A DNA stretch of 64,000 nt from Kribbella capetownensis. Lineage in GTDB: Bacteria > Actinomycetota > Actinomycetes > Propionibacteriales > Kribbellaceae. Positions within the stretch are counted from its first letter, which is position 1. Each line of letters starts with the position of its first letter. Shown here piece by piece: positions 41,075 to 49,016 of the stretch. The notes under the pieces are model-generated. The model was not told where the DNA came from. It worked only from the letters and a program-made list of their open reading frames with translations, and searched no databases. The position numbers and the translations under genes are program-made. The stretch covers positions 620,001 to 684,000 of the forward strand of contig NZ_SJKD01000001.1 of the NCBI RefSeq assembly GCF_004331485.1, given 5' to 3'.

Positions 41075-42094
41075 CTACGTCGTCAGGTCGCGCCACACCT
41101 TCGCGAAGGCGTCGGTGACGTCCTCCGGCCGAACCGCGATGCGCAGCCAGTCCGGTCCGAGACCCGGGAACGTGTCGCCCCGACGGACCGCGAATCCACG
41201 CTCTCGCAGGGATTCTCGCAGTACGGCGCCTCCCTCGACGTGCACCAGGACGAACGGTCCACGAGGTAGGCCGTACGTCGGAACCGGGCCGAGGCTGTCA
41301 AGCAGGTGGGCACGTTGCCGCTCGATGTCCAGCGCGGCCTGAGCCGCTTCGGCGACGGCACGCTCGTTGCTGCAGGCAATCGCCGCGGCGAGAGCAGGAG
41401 TGGACACCGGCCAGTGCGGCTGCACGGCGGCCAGTTGTTCGATCAACCCGGCCGCGGCCAGCACGTAGCCGACCCGCAATCCCGCGAGTCCCCACGTCTT
41501 GGTCAGGCTGCGGATCACGACCAGACCGGGGATCGAGGCTCCGGCCAGCGACTCCGGCTCGCCCGGTATGGCGTCCATGAACGCCTCGTCGACCACCAGG
41601 ATCCGGTCCGGCCGCGCCAGTTCGCGCAGGTCGTCGGCGTGGTGCAGTACGGACGTCGGGTTGGTCGGATTGCCGATGACGACGAGGTCAGCGTCGGCAG
41701 GGACGGCTCGCGGATCCAGGACGAACCCGTCCTCCGGCCGCAGGACGACGCGGTCGACCACATGCCCGGCCGACCGCAGCGCCGCCTCCGGCTCGGTGAA
41801 CTGCGGGTGTACGACGACCGCATGCCGCGGCCGGAACGCCCGAGCGATCAAGACGAACGCCTCTGCTGCCCCTGCCGTCAGCAGCACCCGGTCAGGCGAG
41901 ACATCGTGCCGGCCGGCAACCGCTGCCACCGCAGCGTCCTGTCTCGGGTACGCCGCCAGGTCGGTGAGGCTGGCCGTGATCTCCTCGATGAGCCAACCGG
42001 GCGGAGTGCCTGCCCGCACGTTGACTGCGAGGTCCACCAGCCCGTCCCCGACCTCGAGGTCCCCGTGATGATCCAGATCGAACCCATCCGCCAC
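41075..42094 (-). CDS. PLP-dependent aminotransferase, Rv2231c/CobC-like
   Basis: 339 residues. A fold-type I aminotransferase related to histidinol-phosphate aminotransferase and threonine-phosphate decarboxylase: LLTAGAAEAFVLIARAF, DLVVIGNPTNPTSVLH (N of the PLP site), ILVVDEAFMDAIPGEPESLAG (D), VIRSLTKTWGLAGLRVGYVLA (Schiff-base Lys in SLTKTWGLAG) and WLRIAVRPEDV (carboxylate Arg). The short N-terminus, without the HisC extension, fits the Rv2231c-type branch often near cobalamin genes. None of those are seen here. Confidence 0.85.
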   Translation of the reverse strand: MADGFDLDHHGDLEVGDGLVDLAVNVRAGTPPGWLIEEITASLTDLAAYPRQDAAVAAVAGRHDVSPDRVLLTAGAAEAFVLIARAFRPRHAVVVHPQFTEPEAALRSAGHVVDRVVLRPEDGFVLDPRAVPADADLVVIGNPTNPTSVLHHADDLRELARPDRILVVDEAFMDAIPGEPESLAGASIPGLVVIRSLTKTWGLAGLRVGYVLAAAGLIEQLAAVQPHWPVSTPALAAAIACSNERAVAEAAQAALDIERQRAHLLDSLGPVPTYGLPRGPFVLVHVEGGAVLRESLRERGFAVRRGDTFPGLGPDWLRIAVRPEDVTDAFAKVWRDLTT

Positions 42095-42150
42095 CCCAGG
42101 AGGCTAACCCGCTCGCGGCGATGCCGGCCGGGCAGTCCGCGCACCGGGCG

Positions 42151-42942
42151 TCAGCGAGGGCTGACCGTGTAACGACGGTTCAGCAGCGACGGGTTGCGCC
42201 GCCGTACGTCGGTCAAGCGGTCGGCGGAGACCTCAGCCACCGCGTACCCGTCTGCCTCGCCCACTGCGGTGAGTGCGATGCCCTGCGGGTCGATGACCTG
42301 GCTGAGGCCGCAGTACTTCTTGCCGTTCTGTGCTGCTGCTGCCACGTAGCAGGTGTTTTCCACAGCCCTGGCCGTGAGCAGAGTGGTCCAGTGGTGCTCC
42401 TTGAGCGGTCCGCGAACCCACGCGGCCGGTACGACGAGGATCTCGGCGCCGGCGTCGACCAGTGCGCGGGACAGCTCGGGGAAGCGCAGGTCATAGCAGG
42501 TCATCAGGCCGAGCGAACGCCCAGCGACCTGCACCACGACCGGTGCGACATCGCCCGGGGTCAGCTGGTCCGACTCCTTGTAGCCGAAGGCGTCGTACAG
42601 ATGGATCTTCCGGTAGGCGCCGAGAAGCGAGCCGTCGGCGCCGACGGCCAGGAGCGTGTTGTACGGCCGGTGCTGGTCGCAGCTGCGCTCGAACATCCCG
42701 GCCACGATCGCCACGCCGTGCTCCAGCGCGCACTTGCGCAGCGTGTCCACGAACTCGCCGTCGAGCGCCTCGGCGGCCTCCGCGACCGATCCGCCTTCGA
42801 CGGCGAAGTCGGCCATGATCGCCTCAGGCAGGACGATCAGGTCCGGATGGTCCCGCGCCGCGTCGGCGACGACGCGCGTCACCAGGTCGCGGTTGGCGGC
42901 CTTGTCGTCACTGCTGGCGGTCTGCACCACGGCGATCTTCAC
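42151..42942 (-). CDS. carbon-nitrogen hydrolase (nitrilase superfamily)
   Basis: 263 residues. The Glu-Lys-Cys catalytic set is visible: DLIVLPEAIMADF (Glu), YRKIHLYDAFGYKESDQLTPGD (Lys) and SLGLMTCYDLRFPELSRALVDAGAEILVVPAAWVRG (Cys), with HHWTTLLTARAVENTCYVAAAAQNGKKYCGLSQVIDPQG. This is the Nit/omega-amidase-like pattern for linear amides or deaminated glutathione. The substrate is not certain. It is soluble and lies 57 bp upstream of the CobC-like gene, possibly in one operon with it. Confidence 0.88.
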   Translation of the reverse strand: MKIAVVQTASSDDKAANRDLVTRVVADAARDHPDLIVLPEAIMADFAVEGGSVAEAAEALDGEFVDTLRKCALEHGVAIVAGMFERSCDQHRPYNTLLAVGADGSLLGAYRKIHLYDAFGYKESDQLTPGDVAPVVVQVAGRSLGLMTCYDLRFPELSRALVDAGAEILVVPAAWVRGPLKEHHWTTLLTARAVENTCYVAAAAQNGKKYCGLSQVIDPQGIALTAVGEADGYAVAEVSADRLTDVRRRNPSLLNRRYTVSPR

Positions 42943-43009
42943 CCCTCCATGGTGCCGCAGAAGATCCGGACTTGAACCTCACGCCACGTGAGGACCTACG
43001 GTCGACGAC

Positions 43010-43597
43010 ATGGACACCGACGAGAGGACCTGGCGCGTCGGCGAGCTGGCGGAGGCCACCGGCCTCAGCGTTCGCACGCTGCATCACTACGACGAGATCG
43101 GCCTGCTGTGCCCGAGCGATCGGAGCGCGTCCGGACACCGTCGGTACGACGCCGACGATGTCCGCCGCCTGCATCGGGTGGTCGCGTTGCGCGGGTTCGG
43201 GCTGACGCTCGCCGAGGTGGGGCAGATCCTCGACGGGGAGCTGACGGATCCCCGGGAGCTGATCCGCAAACAGCTCGACGTCGTCGAGGAGCAACTCGCC
43301 GCCGCGGCCGAGGTGAGACGCAAGCTGCTCGGTGTCCTCGGTGGATTGGACCGGGCCGACGAGCCGTCGGCCCAGGCACTTCTGGAACTGATCGAGGTGA
43401 TGACTGCGATGTCCCGTGCACTGACACGCGAGGAATTCCAGGAGCTGGCGCAGAGCCGGCTCCGCGCCGTGGCCGATCTGACCGCGGCTGAGTTGGAGGC
43501 TCTGGCCGAGGAGCGGAAGAAGGCGATGGCCGCGCTGACGCCTGAGGAGCGCGAGGTACTGCGGAGAAACCGGGAGGAGTTGATGCCGAAGGACTGA
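43010..43597 (+). CDS. MerR family transcriptional regulator
   Basis: 195 residues. The N-terminal HTH is WRVGELAEATGLSVRTLHHYDEIGLLCPSDRSASGHRRYDADDVRRLHRVVALRGFGLTLAEVGQIL, followed by a long dimer helix (~85-125). A charged helical C-terminus (LEALAEERKKAMAALTPEEREVLRRNREEL) resembles the start of a TipAS-type ligand domain but is shorter. It is divergent from the nitrilase gene (67 bp), which may be its target. Confidence 0.87.
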   Translation: MDTDERTWRVGELAEATGLSVRTLHHYDEIGLLCPSDRSASGHRRYDADDVRRLHRVVALRGFGLTLAEVGQILDGELTDPRELIRKQLDVVEEQLAAAAEVRRKLLGVLGGLDRADEPSAQALLELIEVMTAMSRALTREEFQELAQSRLRAVADLTAAELEALAEERKKAMAALTPEEREVLRRNREELMPKD

Positions 43598-43615
43598 CCC
43601 GGCGAGACTGCTTCC

Positions 43616-44155
43616 GTGGACTTCGACGCGCTGGTGCTCGCTGGGGGTGGTTCGACCCGGTTCGGTGGAGTGGACAAGGCGATGCTGGTGCTCGACGGCG
43701 CGACGCTGCTGGATCGGGTGCTGACGGCAACTGATGCCGCCGTGTCGACCGTGGTGGTCGGCCCGGTCCGCACGACCTGCCGAGAGGTTGGCTGGACGGT
43801 CGAGGATCCGCCGTCCGGGGGCCCGGTGGCAGGGATCGCGGCCGGACTGGCCCACGGTTCCGCTGCGGTTGTCGTGGTGCTGAGCTGTGACCTGCCGTGG
43901 CTGGCGAAGGCCGACGTCGCGCGTCTCGTCGACGGTCTCGGGGATCATGACGGTCACGGGCTCCGGGACACCGACGGGCGTGGGCAACAGCTGGCGACGG
44001 CGTACCGGCGGACCGCTTTGGCCGAGGCGATTCGGCGCATCGGCGATCCGCGGGACAAGTCGGTACGGCGGCTGGTGGCCGACCTGGATCTGGTGTGGTC
44101 CGACCCGACTCGGGCCGGCGACGACGTCGACACCTGGGCTGACTTCGACGACTGA
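43616..44155 (+). CDS. mobA: molybdenum cofactor guanylyltransferase-like protein
   Basis: 179 residues from GTG. The nucleotidyltransferase signature VLAGGGSTRFGGVDKAMLVLDGATLLDRVL (LAGGxSxRFG-x-DK) is followed by GPVAGIAAGLAHGSAAVVVVLSCDLPWLAKADVARLV (the D-P/L metal strand). It would attach GMP to molybdopterin. The gene is short compared with E. coli MobA but normal for actinobacteria. No other Mo-cofactor gene is in the window. Confidence 0.83.
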   Translation: MDFDALVLAGGGSTRFGGVDKAMLVLDGATLLDRVLTATDAAVSTVVVGPVRTTCREVGWTVEDPPSGGPVAGIAAGLAHGSAAVVVVLSCDLPWLAKADVARLVDGLGDHDGHGLRDTDGRGQQLATAYRRTALAEAIRRIGDPRDKSVRRLVADLDLVWSDPTRAGDDVDTWADFDD

Positions 44156-44187
44156 AAAGCGTTCGACAGCGCTTCTACTGTGAGGCT

Positions 44188-45078
44188 GTGGATGTTGCTG
44201 CGATGGTCGCGAGAGCATGCCCGGACAGTCAGATAGACGAGGTTGTCCAGCGAACTGGTGGGCAACTGAGCACGGTGTTCGAGGTACGGCGGACCGACGA
44301 CGATCCGGTGATCGTCAAGGTCTACGCACCTGAGTGGGCGTGGAAGCAGGCCAAGGAAGTGCATGTGTACGGTCTGCTCGCCGCGGAGCTCGACGGATCG
44401 ATTCCGCGCGTCGTGCACGCTGAGCCGGCTGGGGAGTTGGACGCGTTCACGGTGCTGACCAAACTGGACGGCGTACCGCTGTCGGAGCTGAAGCCACCGG
44501 ACTGGCGGGCGACCTACGAGCAGCTCGGGCAGTTGGTCGCGCGGGTGCATCGCATTCCGCAGCCGGCGTACGGGTATCTGACTGACCGGATCCTCGAGCC
44601 GTTGCCGGACAACGATCAGTACATGCGGCGTCAGTTCTCCAAGAAGCTCGGTGAGTTCGAGCAGCTTGGCGGGGATGCGGTGTTGCGGGAGAAGATCCGC
44701 GGGTACGTCGACGAGCACGCCGGACTGTTCGCGGCGAATCAGGCGGCGACCTTGTGCCACAACGATTTCCACGAGGGCAACGTGCTCGTGGATCCAGTGA
44801 CCTGGCGGGTGAGAGGCTTCATCGACGTGGAGAACGCGATCGCTGCCGACCCGTTGATCGATCTCGCGAAGACCGTGTCGTACTCGATCCACGACAACAC
44901 GGACAAGCTCGCCGGCCTGGTCGACGGGTACGGCCCGCTGCCGGCCGACTGGCAGCAACGCGTGCTGCTTTATCGCGTCTACCACTCGCTCGAACTATGG
45001 GACTGGTTCGCCTCAACAGGCGAGACCACTCACCTGGCCGGGATCGCCGCCGAGCTCGCGGAACTGGTCAACAGCTGA
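44188..45078 (+). CDS. phosphotransferase/kinase of the APH family
   Basis: 296 residues from GTG. A protein-kinase-like fold with EVRRTDDDPVIVKVYAPEWAWKQAKEVHVYGLL (ATP-site Lys and Glu), ATLCHNDFHEGNVLVDPVTW (catalytic HNDFHxxN) and VRGFIDVENAIAADPLIDLAKTV (metal D). It resembles phosphotransferases acting on sugars, choline or similar alcohols. The substrate is unknown. It starts 32 bp after mobA, possibly co-transcribed. Confidence 0.83.
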   Translation: MDVAAMVARACPDSQIDEVVQRTGGQLSTVFEVRRTDDDPVIVKVYAPEWAWKQAKEVHVYGLLAAELDGSIPRVVHAEPAGELDAFTVLTKLDGVPLSELKPPDWRATYEQLGQLVARVHRIPQPAYGYLTDRILEPLPDNDQYMRRQFSKKLGEFEQLGGDAVLREKIRGYVDEHAGLFAANQAATLCHNDFHEGNVLVDPVTWRVRGFIDVENAIAADPLIDLAKTVSYSIHDNTDKLAGLVDGYGPLPADWQQRVLLYRVYHSLELWDWFASTGETTHLAGIAAELAELVNS

Positions 45079-45193
45079 CGAACCGGCTCGACGGTTCAGC
45101 GCGCACGCGGGCGGGAGCTGACCGCGGACGTGGGCGGGAGCTGACGGTGGCCGGGGACGGGGTTCGGGTGGTTGCGCGGGTACGGTGTGGGGC

Positions 45194-46171
45194 ATGCGAG
45201 CTGTGGTGTGTGAAGGTGCTGGCGGGATCGAGGTTCTGACGGTTGGCGAGATTCCGGATCCGACTCCGGCCGTCGACGAGGTCGTCATCGACGTCGTCGC
45301 CGCGGGTGTGAACCGGGCCGATCTGCTGCAGCGGCAGGGGTTCTATCCACCGCCGCCGGGCGCACCGGGGACGATCGGGCTCGAGGTGTCGGGGACGATC
45401 TCCGAGGTCGGCTCCGAGGTCGAAGGCTGGTCCGTCGGCGACGAGTGCTGTGCCTTGCTCGCGGGTGGCGGGTACGCCGAGAAGGTCGTCGTACCGGCGC
45501 CGCAGGTGATGCCGATTCCCGACGGGCTCGACCTGATCAGCGCCGCCGCCCTGCCTGAGGTGGTCGCGACCGTGTGGTCCAACGTGTTCATGAGCGCGCA
45601 CCTGAAGGACGGCGAGACGCTGCTCGTCCACGGCGGCGCGTCGGGTATCGGCACGATGGCGATCCAGCTCGGGGTCGCGCATGGTGCGCGGGTCCTGACC
45701 ACGGTCGGGAGCGCCGACAAGATGGAGTTCTGCACCCGGCTCGGCGCGGACGTCGCGATCAACTACAAGGAAGCCGAGTGGGCCTCGGTGGTGAAGGAAG
45801 CGACAGCGGGCGCCGGCGCGGACGTCATCCTCGACATCATCGGCGCGAAGTACCTGACCGACAACGTGAAGTCGCTCGCGTACGACGGTCGCCTGGTAGT
45901 GATCGGCATGCAGGGCGGCGCGAAGGGCGAGCTCGACCTGGGCCGCTTGATGAGCCGCCGCGGCCAGATCATGGCCGCCGGTCTCCGTCCCCGCTCGGTC
46001 GCCGACAAGGGACGCATCATCGCGGACGTCGTCGGCCACGTCTGGCCCTTGATCGCCGAAAAGAAGGTCCGCCCGATCATCCACACCACCTTCCCCCTCG
46101 CCGAGGTCGCCAGCGCCCACCAAACCCTCGAAGACTCCACCCAACTAGGCAAAGTCCTCCTCACCACCTAA
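45194..46171 (+). CDS. NAD(P)H-quinone oxidoreductase, PIG3-like (zinc-independent MDR)
   Basis: 325 residues from ATG 45194. The MDR fold has VNRADLLQRQGFYPPPPGAPGTIGLEVSGTI, typical of PIG3/Qor. The NADPH site is ETLLVHGGASGIGTMAIQLGVAHGARVLTTVGSADKMEFCTRLGADVAINYKE, with a Gly-rich G-G-A-S-G-I-G loop. No zinc ligands are seen. It reduces quinones or enones with NADPH in the cytoplasm. A short tandem repeat (a 15-bp unit, about 46255-46285) follows in the gap before the next gene. Confidence 0.9.
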   Translation: MRAVVCEGAGGIEVLTVGEIPDPTPAVDEVVIDVVAAGVNRADLLQRQGFYPPPPGAPGTIGLEVSGTISEVGSEVEGWSVGDECCALLAGGGYAEKVVVPAPQVMPIPDGLDLISAAALPEVVATVWSNVFMSAHLKDGETLLVHGGASGIGTMAIQLGVAHGARVLTTVGSADKMEFCTRLGADVAINYKEAEWASVVKEATAGAGADVILDIIGAKYLTDNVKSLAYDGRLVVIGMQGGAKGELDLGRLMSRRGQIMAAGLRPRSVADKGRIIADVVGHVWPLIAEKKVRPIIHTTFPLAEVASAHQTLEDSTQLGKVLLTT

Positions 46172-46317
46172 CCCAAACAAGCGGCAGCGCCGGGTCTCCA
46201 GGACGCCGAGGCGCCGGTGGCGTCGGTGACACCGACGTCCCGTCGCCGGGCTGCCATCGCCGGGGTTGCCGTCGCCGGGGTTGCCGAGGCGCCGGCGTGG
46301 AAGCGTGAGGGTTGGCG

Positions 46318-46734
46318 TTACGTTGCGGGGGTGTTTGCGGCTAGCCAGGCTGGGTCGGGGGCTACTAGCTGGATGACGTCCAGCCAGGTGCCGGCGGGGT
46401 CGCGTACGAAGAAGTGACGTTGGCCGAATACCTCGGTGACTGGTTGCGTCTCGAGCGGGACGCCTGACTCCGTGAGGGCGGCGGCGACCTTGTCGGCGTC
46501 GTCGACGACGAAGCCGAAGACGTTCGTGCTCTCGGTCAGGGCGGACACGGCTGCTGGGACCGTCGCGTGGCCGCGCTGGCAGATGGCGAGCTCCCAGTCC
46601 GCCTCGCCCCGGCGCACGGTGATGAACCAGCCGAGGTCGATCGCGATCTGCAGGTCGAAGTACTGCTGATAGAACGCGGCGACCTCCGCCGGACGGTCGG
46701 TGACCACGGTCGCGCCGAATGCCGCGGGTTGCAT
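46318..46734 (-). CDS. VOC/glyoxalase superfamily protein
   Basis: 138 residues with two VOC modules: FGATVVTDRPAEVAAFYQQYFDLQIAIDLGWFITVRRG and NVFGFVVDDADKVAAALTESGVPLETQPVTEVFGQRHFFVRDPAGTWLDVIQLV. The expected metal ligands are partly missing (no His in the first strand), so it may bind rather than catalyse. It is divergent from a TetR gene across a 73-bp region rich in palindromes and is probably repressed by it. Confidence 0.85.
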   Translation of the reverse strand: MQPAAFGATVVTDRPAEVAAFYQQYFDLQIAIDLGWFITVRRGEADWELAICQRGHATVPAAVSALTESTNVFGFVVDDADKVAAALTESGVPLETQPVTEVFGQRHFFVRDPAGTWLDVIQLVAPDPAWLAANTPAT

Positions 46735-46748
46735 ACGCTCTCCTGACT

Positions 46749-46784
46749 ACTACAACTGTTGTTGTTGTGTACGACATTTGTAGT
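46749..46784. promoter_or_regulatory. palindromic operator region between VOC and TetR genes
   Basis: ACTACAA (46749-46755) pairs with TTGTAGT (46778-46784). Inside, ACAAC-TGTT-GTTGT (46752-46765) is a second perfect inverted repeat. The AT-rich, symmetric sequence between divergent genes fits a TetR operator over both promoters. Confidence 0.5.
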
Positions 46785-46807
46785 GGATAGCTGCTAGCCT
46801 GTCAACC

Positions 46808-47380
46808 ATGCCCCGGAACCCGGAACGCCGTACCCAGCTGGCCGACGCGGGCCTCGCCGTCCTCGCGGAGGCCGGCGCCCGCGGCCTGACCCACCGAGCC
46901 GTCGACGCCGCGGCCGGACTCCCCGCGGGTACGGCGTCCAACTACTTCCGGACCCGGGATGCGCTGCTCGGCGCGCTCGGCGAGAGGATCTTCGAGCGAC
47001 TCGCGCCGGACGAAGCAGTACTCGAGCCGCTGGCGAAGCGCGAGCCGACGATCGACCTGGTCGTCGACTACGTCCGGTACATCGTCGAGCGCCTCCTCGG
47101 GCGACCTGAACTGACGCTGGCCCTGCTCGAACTCCGCCTCGAAGCAGCCCGCCGGCCAGGACTGCACGAGATCCTGTCCCGCACGCTGAGGCAGGGCTTC
47201 GACGCCGACGTCTCATTCCACGTCAACGCCGGACTACCCGGGGGCGCCGAGGAAGTCCGCCTGCTCCACTTCGCCATCGACGGCCTCGCACTCGACCACC
47301 TGACCCCCGGCACCGGCCGCCCGTACGACGTCGACGCCGTAACCACCCGACTCGTCCATCGCCTAGTCCGCGCGGACTGA
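46808..47380 (+). CDS. TetR family transcriptional regulator
   Basis: 190 residues. The HTH is RRTQLADAGLAVLAEAGARGLTHRAVDAAAGLPAGTASNYFRTRDALLGAL, the variant with H-R-A-V-D-x-x-A-G-x-P-x-G-T-x-S-N-Y-F. The C-terminal helical domain contains LLELRLEAARRPGL. It most likely controls the divergent VOC gene and itself. Confidence 0.87.
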   Translation: MPRNPERRTQLADAGLAVLAEAGARGLTHRAVDAAAGLPAGTASNYFRTRDALLGALGERIFERLAPDEAVLEPLAKREPTIDLVVDYVRYIVERLLGRPELTLALLELRLEAARRPGLHEILSRTLRQGFDADVSFHVNAGLPGGAEEVRLLHFAIDGLALDHLTPGTGRPYDVDAVTTRLVHRLVRAD

Positions 47381-47390
47381 GGCGCCACAC

Positions 47391-47470
47391 AAGGACCACC
47401 GGCGCTGAGCGCCCCACTCCCCAAGACCAGCCGGCGCTGAGCGCGCCAGTCCCCAAGACCAGCCGGCGAA
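47391..47470. repeat. degenerate ~32-bp tandem repeats in the TetR-PadR gap
   Basis: Two and a half copies of a ~32-bp unit around GACCA(G)CCGGCGCTGAGCG and CCA(G)TCCCCAA. The rest of the 254-bp gap (47381-47634) is GC-rich with no clear gene, ending in the PadR promoter. Origin unknown. Confidence 0.5.
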
Positions 47471-47597
47471 CCGAAGCGGCCACCCCTGGCCAGCCCGCCG
47501 ACCGAGCACGCCACTCCAGGCCGCCTGACGCACCGAGGGCGCGACCCCAAGCCAGCCCGCAGACCGCGCACCACTCCAGCTTCTTGAGGTTGGTTGG

Positions 47598-47632
47598 TTG
47601 ACGGGGGGATACTGGGTATGCATACTCGGTAT
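47598..47632 (+). promoter_or_regulatory. PadR operon promoter with palindromic operator
   Basis: TTGACG (47598-47603) and CATACT (47621-47626) are spaced by 17 bp. A 24-bp imperfect dyad (47609-47632) has the 10-bp perfect core GTATGCATAC and outer ATAC/GTAT arms, covering the -10. The predicted start would be at or within 2 bp of the PadR ATG (47635), so the mRNA is probably leaderless and autorepressed. Confidence 0.65.
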
Positions 47633-47634
47633 TC

Positions 47635-48297
47635 ATGTCGATCAAGCATGGTTTGTTGGCGTTGCTTCGGGAGGGGCCGAAGTACGGGTATCAGTTGCGT
47701 GGGGAGTTCGAGGCGGCGACTGGTGCTACCTGGCCGCTGAATATCGGGCAGGTGTACACGACGCTCACCCGGCTTGAGCGCGACGGGCTTGTTCGCGCCG
47801 CGTCCGGTGAGGCTGAGGCGGACGGCCGGTCGATGTACGAGATCACCGACGCCGGTCAGGACGAGTTGGCCAAGTGGTTCGAGACTCCGGTGACACGGGA
47901 GTCGCGACCGCGTGACGAGTTGGCCATCAAGCTGGCGCTCGCACTCTCGGTGCCGGGGGTGGACGTCAGCGCCGTCGTTCAGCGACAGCGTATGGCGACC
48001 ATGCAGTCGCTGCAGGAGCTGACGCGGCTGAAGCGCGGCGGCGGTGAGATCTCTTGGCTGCTGGTGCTGGAGTCGATGATCTTCGGCGCTGAGGCGGAGA
48101 TCCGCTGGCTCGACCACTGCGAGGCGATGCTGCTGCGCCACCGGACCGCCGGCACGACGCGGACCGCCGGTACGACGCCGGCCGCCGCAACGACGCGGGT
48201 CGCGAGCGACCAAGGGCGTACGGCGGGAGTGGGCGAGACGTCGAGCACCACCGACGTACCGGATCAGCAGGAACACCACACGGGGGCCAAGAAATGA
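47635..48297 (+). CDS. PadR family transcriptional regulator
   Basis: 220 residues. The N-terminal PadR wHTH is SIKHGLLALLREGPKYGYQLRGEFEAATGATWPLNIGQVYTTLTRLERDGLVRAAS. A helical Vir_act_alpha_C-type domain ends near 165 (LLVLESMIFGAEAEIRWLDHCEAML), then there is a Thr/Ala-rich tail of ~50 residues (TAGTTRTAGTTPAAATT). It should repress its own ABC transporter operon by binding the palindrome at its promoter. Its stop overlaps the ABC ATPase start by 4 bp (ATGA). Confidence 0.9.
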   Translation: MSIKHGLLALLREGPKYGYQLRGEFEAATGATWPLNIGQVYTTLTRLERDGLVRAASGEAEADGRSMYEITDAGQDELAKWFETPVTRESRPRDELAIKLALALSVPGVDVSAVVQRQRMATMQSLQELTRLKRGGGEISWLLVLESMIFGAEAEIRWLDHCEAMLLRHRTAGTTRTAGTTPAAATTRVASDQGRTAGVGETSSTTDVPDQQEHHTGAKK

Positions 48298-49016
48298 ACG
48301 TCATTCTCGACATCCGCAATCTCACCAGGACCCACGGCCAGGGCGAGCAAGCCGTCCACGCGTTGCGCGGTGTCGACCTGGCCGTGCCGGCCGGGGAGCT
48401 CGTCGCGGTCATGGGACCGTCCGGCTCGGGCAAGTCGACGCTGCTCACCTGCGCCGGCGGCCTCGACCAGCCCACCTCCGGCGAAGTCCTTGTCGACGGC
48501 AACGACCTCGCAACCCTGAGTCGCAACGCCGTCGCCGCCCTGCGCCGCCGCCGGATCGGCTATGTCTTCCAGGACTTCAACCTGATCCCTGCCCTCACCG
48601 CCGCCGAGAACGTCGCTCTCCCGCTCGAACTCGACGGCACCCGCTCCCGCACCGCCCACAAGTACGCCGAAGCAGCCCTCGCGGAGGTGGCCATCGGTGA
48701 CCTGGCCGACCGATTTCCCGACGACATGTCCGGCGGGCAGCGTCAGCGCGTCGCGATCGCCCGCGCGATCGTCGGCGAACGCCGCCTCCTGCTCGCCGAC
48801 GAACCCACCGGCGCCCTGGACTCCGAGACCGGCGAAGCCGTTCTCCAACTCCTCCGTGACCGCTGCGACCAGCACGGTATCGCCGGCGTCCTGGTCACCC
48901 ATGACGCCCGCCACGCCGCCTGGGCCGACCGTGTCGTTTACCTTCGCGATGGCGTGCTGGTGGGCCAGTCCGGTCCGCTGTCCGACGCCGACGCTCTGCT
49001 GCAGGAGAGCCACTGA
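48294..49016 (+). CDS. ABC transporter ATP-binding protein, MacB/LolD type
   Basis: 240 residues. Walker A GPSGSGKSTLLTCAGGLDQP, Q-loop YVFQDFNLIPALTAAENVALPLEL, signature MSGGQRQRVAIARAIV, Walker B LLLADEPTGALD and H-loop VLVTHDAR. The A-E-N-V-A-L-P-L-E region and length fit the FtsX-associated MacB/LolD/BceA class, which works mechanically rather than by substrate import. It partners with the permease encoded next (1-bp overlap). The substrate is unknown, possibly a lipid or a peptide antibiotic. Confidence 0.92.
   Translation: MNVILDIRNLTRTHGQGEQAVHALRGVDLAVPAGELVAVMGPSGSGKSTLLTCAGGLDQPTSGEVLVDGNDLATLSRNAVAALRRRRIGYVFQDFNLIPALTAAENVALPLELDGTRSRTAHKYAEAALAEVAIGDLADRFPDDMSGGQRQRVAIARAIVGERRLLLADEPTGALDSETGEAVLQLLRDRCDQHGIAGVLVTHDARHAAWADRVVYLRDGVLVGQSGPLSDADALLQESH

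Noticed and set aside
46190..46310. CRISPR-like short repeats (TCGCCGGGGTTGCC units)
   Set aside because: Only two tandem copies without spacers; a simple tandem duplication.
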